A stretch of 7,556 bases of DNA from JACJXF01 sp964349045 (GTDB lineage: Bacteria; Bacteroidota; Bacteroidia; Bacteroidales; GCA-2748055): positions 1-7,556 of the forward strand of contig CAYGFI010000200.1 of the NCBI GenBank assembly GCA_964349045.1, in the 5' to 3' direction. The first letter of the stretch is position 1. Every line of letters starts with the position of its first letter. Shown here piece by piece: positions 1 through 6,272 of the stretch. The position numbers and the translations under genes were made by a program. Under the pieces are notes generated by a model. The model did no database searches. It was not told the DNA's origin and saw only the letters and a program-made list of their open reading frames with translations.

Positions 1-290
1 GTAACAATATTTCTCATTTTCATCGCTTCAAGAATCATGATAGGCTCTCCGGCTTCCAGCTTTTTCCCTTCCTTAACAAAAATCTTCAGTATTGTACCGG
101 GGATATAAGATAGTATCATTTTGGGATCTGCTGTTTTATAGGGCTTTCGGTTTAAATACTTCTTCGTAAGCAATGTATTGTATATTGTTTCCCCTATTTG
201 AAATGGTTTGCAGTCGAGTCCCTTTGATTCAAAGACACTTTTAATCTCCTTTTTCGGGGGAGATGGTTTCTTCTTCATATTATTTGCCAT
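1..290 (-). CDS. Biotin carboxyl carrier protein (biotinyl domain), partial at left edge
   Basis: This small carrier protein holds biotin and shuttles a carboxyl group between the active sites of a biotin-dependent acyl-CoA carboxylase or decarboxylase in the cytoplasm. Ninety-six residues are visible from the ATG at 288-290; the C-terminus lies beyond the window. The biotinylation motif EAMKM spans residues 88-92, with Lys91 as the expected biotin attachment site. It is preceded by the biotinyl-fold signature IPGTILKIFVKEGKKLEAGE (63-82). The N-terminus is short and Lys/Pro-rich (residues 5-17), without the long Ala/Pro hinge of many carriers. The start lies 12 bp after the carboxyltransferase stop, so the two genes are surely co-transcribed and the products likely work together. 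A second ATG at codon 5 is possible. No strong Shine-Dalgarno sequence is seen, which is common in Bacteroidota. The family call is firm; whether it serves a carboxylase or a Na+-pumping decarboxylase cannot be told here. Confidence 0.9.
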   Translation of the reverse strand, partial: MANNMKKKPSPPKKEIKSVFESKGLDCKPFQIGETIYNTLLTKKYLNRKPYKTADPKMILSYIPGTILKIFVKEGKKLEAGEPIMILEAMKMRNIV

Positions 291-302
291 ATCCGTAAGA
301 AA

Positions 303-1847
303 TTAGAATGGTGGAATTCCGTGTTTTTTTCTGGGCATTGAAATATCTTTTCTTAAGGATACATCAATGGCATGAATGAGCATGGTGCGGGTTTCAGAAG
401 GTTCAATTACAGAATCGATGTAGCCCTTTGCAGCCGCAACATACGGGTTAGCAAACTTTTCTTTGTATTCTTCAACCTTTTGTTTCCTCATTTTTTCAGG
501 ATCTTCAGCATTTGTGATCTCTTTCTTGAAGATGATATTTGCTGCACCTTCCGGACCCATAACAGCAATTTCTGCCGATGGCCATGCAAAAACAAAGTCC
601 GCCCTGAGATGGCGCGAATTCATTGCAATATAGCCTCCACCATATGCCTTACGAATGATCACAGTAATTTTCGGAACTGTAGCCTCACTGTAAGAATAAA
701 GAATCTTAGCTCCGTGCCTGATTACTCCGGCATGTTCCTGATCAACACCGGGTAAATATCCGGGGAGGTCGACCAATGTAACTATTGGAATATTAAAAGC
801 ATCGCAGAAACGAATGAACCGGGCAGCTTTATCAGATGAATCCACATCGAGTACACCGGCAAGAACCAGGGGCTGGTTACATACGAATCCAACACTGCCT
901 CCGTTTATTTTTCCAAAACCAATTACCATATTTGCAGCCCATAATTCCTGAACTTCAAGAAAGTCGGAATCATCAACAATGCTTCTTACAACATCGCGCA
1001 CATCATACGGCTGACGGGCATCTTCCGGGACAATATTAGTTATTTTGAATGTTTTCTTTGGAAGTCTGGGTGCGACATCAATAGATTTTTCAGTGTTGCT
1101 CCAGGGGAGGAAAGTCAACAATTTCTTTATTTGCAGGAAACATTCTTCTTCACTTAAAGCGAAAAAGTGAGCATTCCCGGTTATTTCAGCATGAACGCGT
1201 GCTCCACCGAGCTCTTCCATAGATATTTCCTCACCCAGTACAGTTTTGATCACTTCAGGACCCGTAATGAACATCTTTGAAATCTTATCCACCACAAAAA
1301 CAAAGTCGGTAAGTGCAGGTGAATAAACTGCTCCACCGGCACATGGACCGAGAATAACGGATATCTGGGGAATAACTCCGGAGGCCAGCGTGTTTCTGAA
1401 GAAAATCTCTCCATACCCGGCCAGTGAATTAACCCCTTCCTGAATACGCGCTCCACCTGAATCGTTGATACCAATCAGCGGCATTCTCATTTTCAGAGAG
1501 TGGTCCATAATCTTGGTGATCTTTCGTGCATGCATCGAACCAAGCGAACCTCCGGCAACCGTAAAGTCCTGGGCAAAAATACAAACCGGCTTACCATGAA
1601 TGGTACCGGTTCCGATAATAACTCCATCTCCGTGAAGTGTTTTCTTTTCCATGTCAAAATCACGGGCATCATGCTCAACGAATAAATCATACTCGTTAAA
1701 GGACTCCAGATCCAATAAAGCCATTATCCTCTCGCGGGCAGTAAGCTTACCCATAGCAGTTTGCTTTTGAATCGCTTTCTCTCCGCCACCGAGCAGCACC
1801 TGTTGCCGTCTCTTCTTAAGCTCTTGAATTTTTTTACTTATTGGCAT
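303..1847 (-). CDS. Acyl-CoA carboxylase carboxyltransferase subunit (propionyl-/methylmalonyl-CoA type, PccB/MmdA family)
   Basis: The protein (514 aa, usual family length) transfers carboxyl between carboxybiotin and an acyl-CoA, either forming methylmalonyl-CoA from propionyl-CoA or running in reverse in a decarboxylase. Two crotonase-like halves are visible. The N-half (about 30-250) has DSGGARIQEG (129-138) and the oxyanion loop GPCAGGAVYSPALTDF (167-182). The C-half (about 265-500) has DLPGYLPGVDQE (360-371), the second glycine loop AYGGGYIAM (401-409) and AWPSAEIAVMGPEGAAN (421-437). The C-terminus KKHGIPPF resembles the KHGN-P ending of PccB proteins. The first ATG is right because the N-terminal KLTARERI block follows at 34-41. 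Position 407, where several propionyl-CoA-specific enzymes carry Asp, is Ile; this resembles MmdA-type subunits from memory. The gene heads a block with the biotin carrier 12 bp downstream. Family is certain; exact substrate is not. Confidence 0.93.
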   Translation of the reverse strand: MPISKKIQELKKRRQQVLLGGGEKAIQKQTAMGKLTARERIMALLDLESFNEYDLFVEHDARDFDMEKKTLHGDGVIIGTGTIHGKPVCIFAQDFTVAGGSLGSMHARKITKIMDHSLKMRMPLIGINDSGGARIQEGVNSLAGYGEIFFRNTLASGVIPQISVILGPCAGGAVYSPALTDFVFVVDKISKMFITGPEVIKTVLGEEISMEELGGARVHAEITGNAHFFALSEEECFLQIKKLLTFLPWSNTEKSIDVAPRLPKKTFKITNIVPEDARQPYDVRDVVRSIVDDSDFLEVQELWAANMVIGFGKINGGSVGFVCNQPLVLAGVLDVDSSDKAARFIRFCDAFNIPIVTLVDLPGYLPGVDQEHAGVIRHGAKILYSYSEATVPKITVIIRKAYGGGYIAMNSRHLRADFVFAWPSAEIAVMGPEGAANIIFKKEITNAEDPEKMRKQKVEEYKEKFANPYVAAAKGYIDSVIEPSETRTMLIHAIDVSLRKDISMPRKKHGIPPF

Positions 1848-1890
1848 ATACCATTCTTTTAGTGAAACTTAGCAACCATTTAAAACAAAT

Positions 1891-2048
1891 TTTTTCGAAT
1901 TTAAAAATACAAGGTTAGTGAATCCTTAGAATTTAAAAAAATGTACCTGTTGCTAAAGAGACCTAATTTGATACTAATCATTTAAATATTATACTCTTAG
2001 ACTTGTTAGATTTATTTTTCATCCCTGTTAAATTCATTTTTCGAATTT
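1891..2048. repeat. 12-bp direct repeat TTTTTCGAATTT, two copies
   Basis: Identical copies lie at 1891-1902 and 2037-2048, 146 bp apart, each centred on the palindrome TTCGAA. The proximal copy starts 44 bp upstream of the carboxyltransferase start codon and overlaps its weak candidate -7 box. The pair could be binding sites for a regulator, but in such AT-rich DNA a chance repeat is also possible. Confidence 0.3.
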
Positions 2049-2091
2049 CAGAATGGAACCGTCGAAAAAATATGGTATTGAAAAGTGATAA

Positions 2092-2131
2092 GGTGACACG
2101 TAAGCCGGTACCGCGTTGACATGGTGACATG
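2092..2131. repeat. Cluster of short GGTGACA-like repeats
   Basis: GGTGACA occurs at 2092-2098 and 2123-2129. The adjoining TTGACATG and GTGACATG (2116-2131) form two 8-bp units in tandem. Between them lies the 8-bp palindrome CGGTACCG (2106-2113). The words resemble degenerate remains of an intergenic tandem repeat. No function can be assigned. Confidence 0.35.
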
Positions 2132-2174
2132 TTAATAATGCCCTTGCTTTTGTTTTCTGCTTATTACCTGTTCC

Positions 2175-3308
2175 CTATTTAGGCGCCATCTTGTATAAGA
2201 ATAATGCAATAACTGCAAAAATCATATTTGGCAGCCACACAGCCAGCAGCGGTGGAAGACTCCCCCCGATTGCGAACTGTGATGAGAATTGCATGAATAG
2301 GATATATGCAAAACTTACCCCAAGTCCTACTCCAAGTTGAGTGCCAATTCCACCTCTGACTTTTTTTGATGAAACGGTTACGCCTATAAGTGTAAGAATA
2401 AAGGTGGAGAAAGGAAAAGCGGTGCGCTTATATCGCTCAATGAGATAAACTGTCAGATTGGTTTCTCCCTGCATTTTCGAGACTTCTATAAACTCGTTTA
2501 ATTCCGTGAATGACATTGCCTCAACAGCATTCAGGCGCCTGGAAAAATCCGCTGGTGAAATCTTAAGAAAAGTATCTTTTGTTGCTCCTTCACTGATCGT
2601 TTCCCTTAATCCATGCATGTCGCGAATATAATAACGCCGCATTGTCCAGTTATTTTTAGCAGTATCCCATGAAATCTGATCGGCCATAAGTTTCGATACG
2701 AGTCTGCCTTCTTCAAACTTCTCCATTGAGAAATTATATCCTGTACGGCTTGCTGTGCTATAACTCTCCAGGTAAATAAAAACACCGGGTTCAATCTGCT
2801 TATGTATGTTCTTGCGGCTAAAGGTCTGTGGTCGCTTGTGTATATATTTCTCTTCAAATTCAAGTTTGGTTTTATTTGCTTTTGGAATGACGAAATTACT
2901 GAGTGAAAACGCGAAAATTGTAATGATACTGGCAGAAATAAAATAGGGCAATAATAGTCTCCTGAAACTTACACCGCTGCTTAGGATCGCTATAATTTCG
3001 GTATTATAGGCCATTTTTGATGTAAAAAAGATAACCGAGATGAAGGTGAATAATGAGCTGAACAGCACCGCAAAGTATGGAATAAAATTCAGGTAATAAT
3101 CCAGAACCACTTCACGCGCCGGGGCAGAACTTTCAATAAAATCATCTATTTTTTCAGAAAGATCGAATATAACAGCAATGGCAAGAATCAACACGATGGA
3201 ATATACGAATGTCCCCAGGAACTTCCGGATAATATAGAGATCAATGATTTTAAGCCCTAATACATTTATAATCTTGTGGCTAATTTTTTTACCATTGTTG
3301 TTTTCCAT
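2175..3308 (-). CDS. LptF/LptG (YjgP/YjgQ) family permease, lipopolysaccharide export
   Basis: An inner-membrane subunit of the LptB2FG transporter, which extracts lipopolysaccharide from the inner membrane and feeds it to the periplasmic bridge towards the outer membrane. The 377 residues show the family layout: three hydrophobic segments near 31-49, 71-96 and 119-139, a long periplasmic beta-rich part (about 145-290), then three more membrane segments near 297-312, 322-342 and 355-373. The stretch EIIAILSSGVSFRRLLLP (104-121) matches the cytoplasmic coupling helix that contacts the LptB ATPase, and LPPLLAVWLPNMIF (351-364) is typical of the last membrane segment. The ATG at 3306-3308 is supported by AGGAGA nine bases upstream. 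It overlaps the end of tgt by 43 bp, so translation may be coupled. Sequence alone does not separate LptF from LptG, and no second permease or lptB is present here. Confidence 0.9.
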   Translation of the reverse strand: MENNNGKKISHKIINVLGLKIIDLYIIRKFLGTFVYSIVLILAIAVIFDLSEKIDDFIESSAPAREVVLDYYLNFIPYFAVLFSSLFTFISVIFFTSKMAYNTEIIAILSSGVSFRRLLLPYFISASIITIFAFSLSNFVIPKANKTKLEFEEKYIHKRPQTFSRKNIHKQIEPGVFIYLESYSTASRTGYNFSMEKFEEGRLVSKLMADQISWDTAKNNWTMRRYYIRDMHGLRETISEGATKDTFLKISPADFSRRLNAVEAMSFTELNEFIEVSKMQGETNLTVYLIERYKRTAFPFSTFILTLIGVTVSSKKVRGGIGTQLGVGLGVSFAYILFMQFSSQFAIGGSLPPLLAVWLPNMIFAVIALFLYKMAPK

Positions 3309-4396
3309 GCTGTAAATTCTCCTGTTCTGATCTTTTCAAAAGATTCTCTTACAAGTGACAGATAAAAAGTCAGATTATGAATGCTTGCAATTTGTGCACC
3401 CAGAATCTCATCAGAAATAATAAGATGTCGCAGATATGACTTAGAATATTGTTTGTCGACGAAACTTTTTCCGGTTTCATCTACCGGGCTGAAATCATCT
3501 TTCCATTTCAGATTTTTTATATTAATTATACCTTCTTCCGTAAATAACATACCATTGCGACCATTTCGGGTTGGTAATACACAATCAAACATATCCACTC
3601 CAAGTGCAATGGATTCAAGAATATTTACCGGGGTTCCTACTCCCATGAGATACCTTGGTTTATCTTCAGGCAGGATATCCGTCACTACATCGGTCATGGC
3701 ATACATTTCTTCAGCCGGTTCTCCAACAGATAATCCCCCGATTGCATTACCTTCCATACCCATTGAGGCAAGCTTTTCAGCCGATTCGATCCTTAGATCC
3801 CTGTACACACTCCCCTGAACAATGGGAAAATAAGACTGGTGATGACCATATAGATCTTCTGTTTCCTTATAACGCTTAACTCCTCTTTCCAGCCATCGGT
3901 GTGTAAGGCCGAGGGAATCCTTTGCATACTGGTAATCGCAGGGAAATGGTGTGCACTCATCCAGCGCCATGATAATGTCGGCGCCGATTATTCTCTGAGT
4001 ATCAACGATATTTTCCGGGGTAAAAGTGTGTTTTGAACCGTCAATATGTGAACTGAAAAATGCTCCTTCTTCCTTAAGGTTGCGGTTGGCAGCAAGTGAA
4101 AATACCTGGTATCCGCCACTATCGGTAAGAATGGCTCCGTTCCAGTTTATAAATTTATGAAGCCCTCCTGCTTTTCTGATAACATCTGTTCCGGGCCGAA
4201 GGTACAGATGATAGGTGTTTCCGAGAATTACAGGCGCTTTAATATCTTCCGATAGCTCTCGCTGATGCACACCTTTAACGGTACCGGCAGTACCAACGGG
4301 CATAAATATGGGCGTATTGAATGTACTATGATCCGTTATAATCTCTCCTGCTCTTGCTTTTGAATGGGGATCCCGGTACAAAATTTTAAAATCCAT
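3266..4396 (-). CDS. tgt: tRNA-guanine(34) transglycosylase (queuine/preQ1 insertion)
   Basis: Tgt swaps the guanine at position 34 of tRNAs with GUN anticodons (Asp, Asn, His, Tyr) for preQ1, the key step of queuosine synthesis. With the start at 4396 the protein has 376 residues, the usual length. Visible active-site parts are TDSGGYQVFSL (91-101, general-base Asp92), DECTPFP (146-152), IVQGS (192-196), AIGGLSVGE (218-226) and DMFDCVLPTRNGRNG (268-282, with Asp271 as nucleophile by alignment to the Zymomonas enzyme). The structural zinc site is altered: the three cysteines of CxCxxC align with Gly309, Ser311 and Asp314, while the fourth ligand His340 remains. An in-frame ATG at 4454-4456 would add 20 unconserved residues; GGAGGAG eleven bases before the internal ATG favours the shorter start. 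It is first in a two-gene unit with the permease. Confidence 0.95.
   Translation of the reverse strand: MDFKILYRDPHSKARAGEIITDHSTFNTPIFMPVGTAGTVKGVHQRELSEDIKAPVILGNTYHLYLRPGTDVIRKAGGLHKFINWNGAILTDSGGYQVFSLAANRNLKEEGAFFSSHIDGSKHTFTPENIVDTQRIIGADIIMALDECTPFPCDYQYAKDSLGLTHRWLERGVKRYKETEDLYGHHQSYFPIVQGSVYRDLRIESAEKLASMGMEGNAIGGLSVGEPAEEMYAMTDVVTDILPEDKPRYLMGVGTPVNILESIALGVDMFDCVLPTRNGRNGMLFTEEGIINIKNLKWKDDFSPVDETGKSFVDKQYSKSYLRHLIISDEILGAQIASIHNLTFYLSLVRESFEKIRTGEFTAWKTTMVKKLATRL
3318..3323 (-). promoter_or_regulatory. Ribosome binding site of the LptF/LptG permease, inside tgt
   Basis: AGGAGA on the minus strand lies nine bases before the ATG at 3306-3308. It sits within the last 60 bases of the tgt coding sequence and fixes the permease start despite the 43-bp overlap. 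A real Shine-Dalgarno motif is notable in a lineage where many genes lack one. Confidence 0.65.
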
Positions 4397-4407
4397 AATC
4401 CTGAAAT

Positions 4408-4414
4408 CTCCTCC
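4408..4414 (-). promoter_or_regulatory. Ribosome binding site of tgt
   Basis: GGAGGAG on the minus strand, eleven bases before the ATG at 4394-4396. It decides between this start and the in-frame ATG 60 bases upstream, because the protein family begins at this methionine. Confidence 0.65.
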
Positions 4415-4421
4415 AAAGATA
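4414..4421 (-). promoter_or_regulatory. Possible -7 box of a Bacteroidota-type promoter for tgt
   Basis: TATCTTTG on the minus strand is a perfect match to the Bacteroidota -7 consensus TAnnTTTG. No TTTG is seen at the expected -33 distance, and the box abuts the tgt ribosome binding site, so the leader would be only about 10-15 bases. If real, it excludes the longer tgt start. Such AT-rich sequence could match by chance. Confidence 0.3.
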
Positions 4422-4462
4422 ATATTATGTGAATAAAATGTGTAGTTCTTTATCAAACTCCT

Positions 4463-4494
4463 TTTGGTTCATAGCAAAATCTTTCCTAAAATTG
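4463..4494 (+). promoter_or_regulatory. Candidate Bacteroidota-type promoter for the glycosyltransferase operon
   Basis: TTTG at 4463-4466 is followed after 20 bases by TAAAATTG at 4487-4494, which is 7 of 8 to TAnnTTTG. Transcription would begin near 4500, some 16 bases before the proposed TTG start at 4517. It faces away from tgt within the 120-bp divergent region. Confidence 0.35.
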
Positions 4495-4516
4495 TCTGTT
4501 CAAACAGCGTTAGAAA

Positions 4517-5662
4517 TTGGAAAAATACATTTCGGAAGTAAGTTTGCATGTCTTAATTGTTGCCGGATTGTTCATGCTGATGTTTTTTATACAATTGTAT
4601 TATTATTTGCGGTACTACAGAAAAGCATTTTTAAAAAAATCATCCATTTATGGTAAAGCTGAAATTCCGCATGAACCGGTCAGTATTATAATTTGCGCCA
4701 GAAATGAAGCTCCCAATCTTGAGAAGAATCTGCCGCTGATCCTTGAACAGGATTATCCGGGTTTTGATGTAATCGTAGTAAACGACAGGTCGGAAGATGA
4801 GACAGCCGAATTATTGAAACGGCTTTCAACAAAATACCCCCATCTGCATGTCTCAGAAGTACGAAATAATCCTGTGTTCACACATGGGAAAAAACTTGCT
4901 CTTACCCTTGGCATCAAAGCCTCGGCAAATGAATGGTTGCTTCTGACAGATGCGGATTGCACTCCTGATGGCAAGAACTGGCTTTCCCGTATGCAGAAAA
5001 ATTTTACTAAAAATAAAGATATTGTTTTAGGGTACGGGGGATATAAAAAGGAAAAAGGAATATTAAATCTCCTTATCCGTTTCGAAACAGTATTTATTGC
5101 TATGCAGTATTATGGAATGGCATTAGCAGGAAAGCCATATATGGGTGTTGGTAGAAACCTGGCGTATCGTAAGACAGTGTTTTTTAAAAATAAAGGATTT
5201 GCAACTCATTCTAATTTATATTCCGGTGATGATGACCTTTTTGTGAATGAAACTTCAAATTCCTCCAATGTTGCAGTTGAAATGCATCCTGAAAGCTTTA
5301 CCTGGTCGGATAGTGAAAAGACTTTTAAAAACTGGTTTATTCAGAAAAAGAGACACCTCTCAACCGGTCCGCGATATTCTTTTAAATCTAAATCCCGGTT
5401 GATTCTTGATAATGTCAGCAGGACACTTTTTATTGCATGTTTCATATACCTGCTAATTACTTTCCCTTATCGTGAATATGTTCTGATAATCTTTGGGATA
5501 CTTCTCTTACTTAAAGGGATTGTTTATAAAATTGTCTTTACCCGGTTGAATGAAGGTATTTTATTTTTACCTTCGCTTGTCTTAGAATCATTGATACCTT
5601 TGTTTTACAGTTATCTTCATTTCATTAACCTGATCGAAAGAAAACGCAGAAGATGGAATTAA
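4517..5662 (+). CDS. Membrane-anchored family 2 glycosyltransferase
   Basis: A GT-A fold glycosyltransferase that probably moves a sugar from a nucleotide sugar onto an envelope glycan or lipid; donor and acceptor are unknown. The 381 residues begin with a membrane segment (about 10-30). The catalytic domain follows: VSIIICARNEAPNLEKNLP (55-73), VIVVNDRSEDET (85-96), metal-binding DAD in LLLTDADC (145-147), the acidic GDDD (237-240) in the position of the acceptor-site motif, and QKKRH (276-280) in place of QxxRW. The C-terminal part is hydrophobic, with likely segments near 303-317, 320-340 and 347-368, and ends in a basic tail. The start is taken as TTG at 4517: an in-frame TAG at 4511-4513 blocks anything longer, and the first ATG (codon 20) would cut the first membrane segment. 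It overlaps the sigma factor gene by 10 bp. Confidence 0.87.
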   Translation: MEKYISEVSLHVLIVAGLFMLMFFIQLYYYLRYYRKAFLKKSSIYGKAEIPHEPVSIIICARNEAPNLEKNLPLILEQDYPGFDVIVVNDRSEDETAELLKRLSTKYPHLHVSEVRNNPVFTHGKKLALTLGIKASANEWLLLTDADCTPDGKNWLSRMQKNFTKNKDIVLGYGGYKKEKGILNLLIRFETVFIAMQYYGMALAGKPYMGVGRNLAYRKTVFFKNKGFATHSNLYSGDDDLFVNETSNSSNVAVEMHPESFTWSDSEKTFKNWFIQKKRHLSTGPRYSFKSKSRLILDNVSRTLFIACFIYLLITFPYREYVLIIFGILLLLKGIVYKIVFTRLNEGILFLPSLVLESLIPLFYSYLHFINLIERKRRRWN

Positions 5663-6258
5663 ACCCAAATCTTTCGGAAAAGGCGCAACAAGATTTTATT
5701 CTGGTTGAGAACGCCAGGAAAGGCGATCAGAGAGCTTATGCCGAACTTTTGGGGAAATACCGGGATGCAATATTTTACATGCTCCTGAAAATGGTAAATA
5801 ACACTTGTGATGCAGAAGACCTTACCATCGAAGCTTTTGGAAAAGCATTTAAAAATATTCATCAATATAGTCCTGATTTTGCTTTTAGCACATGGCTTTT
5901 CAAAATCGCCACCAATAACTGTATCGATTTTATCAGAAAACGCAGAGGAAATGTGATTTCTCTGGATCACACATTACATGATGACGATTCATCTGTCCCA
6001 TCAACCCAGATTCAATCTGACATTCCGGATCCTGAAACTCACATGATTAACCAGCAAAAGATCAAATTAATGCGCGATGTGGTTAGCAAACTTAAGCCCA
6101 GGTATCGCAAGCTGGTTGAACTCCGGTATTACAGTGAATACTCCTATGAGGAAATTTCCCTTGAACTAAAATTGCCTATCGGCACAGTGAAAGCACAATT
6201 ATTCAGAGCAAGGGAACTGCTTTTTAATATCCTCAAGAATACTGAGGAAAAAATTTAG
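5653..6258 (+). CDS. ECF-type RNA polymerase sigma-70 factor
   Basis: A small sigma factor that directs RNA polymerase to a specific promoter set. The 201 residues hold only the two domains of ECF sigmas. Region 2 covers about 26-98, with the core-binding helix around AEDLTIEAFGKAF (54-66) and the -10 recognition helix around FSTWLFKIATNNCIDFIRKR (78-97). An acidic linker (about 103-130) leads to region 4 at about 133-192, with helix-turn-helix YSYEEISLELKLPIGTVKAQ (163-182 region) and the FRAREL tail. Its ATG lies inside the last codons of the glycosyltransferase gene, and rsmG follows 14 bp after its stop, so it appears to be the middle gene of an operon. No anti-sigma factor or FecR-like gene is beside it, so its activating signal cannot be read from context. 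Confidence 0.92.
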   Translation: MELNPNLSEKAQQDFILVENARKGDQRAYAELLGKYRDAIFYMLLKMVNNTCDAEDLTIEAFGKAFKNIHQYSPDFAFSTWLFKIATNNCIDFIRKRRGNVISLDHTLHDDDSSVPSTQIQSDIPDPETHMINQQKIKLMRDVVSKLKPRYRKLVELRYYSEYSYEEISLELKLPIGTVKAQLFRARELLFNILKNTEEKI

Positions 6259-6272
6259 CGGTTAGCCTGAAA

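Larger units (their letters stand above)
1848..2174. other. 327-bp intergenic region without a gene; upstream region of the carboxyltransferase
   Basis: No convincing ORF, tRNA or clear intrinsic terminator is seen on either strand. The 1.1-kb permease gene ends at its right side and the carboxyltransferase begins at its left side, both read leftward, so the carboxyltransferase promoter probably lies here. The only Bacteroidota-like box noted is TAAATTCG on the minus strand (1896-1903), 7 of 8 to TAnnTTTG but without a good -33 element, so it is not called as a promoter. The region also carries the 12-bp direct repeat TTTTTCGAATTT at 1891-1902 and 2037-2048, and a cluster of GGTGACA-like words at 2092-2131. 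Confidence 0.7.

Noticed and set aside
372..755. Plus-strand reading frame of 127 codons inside the carboxyltransferase
   Set aside because: It is antisense to a highly conserved enzyme and its translation shows no domain.
3381..3818. Plus-strand reading frame of 145 codons inside tgt
   Set aside because: It is antisense to conserved tgt sequence, with no motif or ribosome binding site.
4397..4456. Longer tgt start at 4456, adding 20 residues
   Set aside because: The extra residues do not resemble Tgt N-termini, the family begins at the methionine encoded at 4394-4396, and that ATG has GGAGGAG upstream.
4429..4656. Plus-strand reading frame of 75 codons overlapping the glycosyltransferase start
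   Set aside because: It runs in a different frame from the glycosyltransferase over its first membrane segment, and its translation has no recognisable family.
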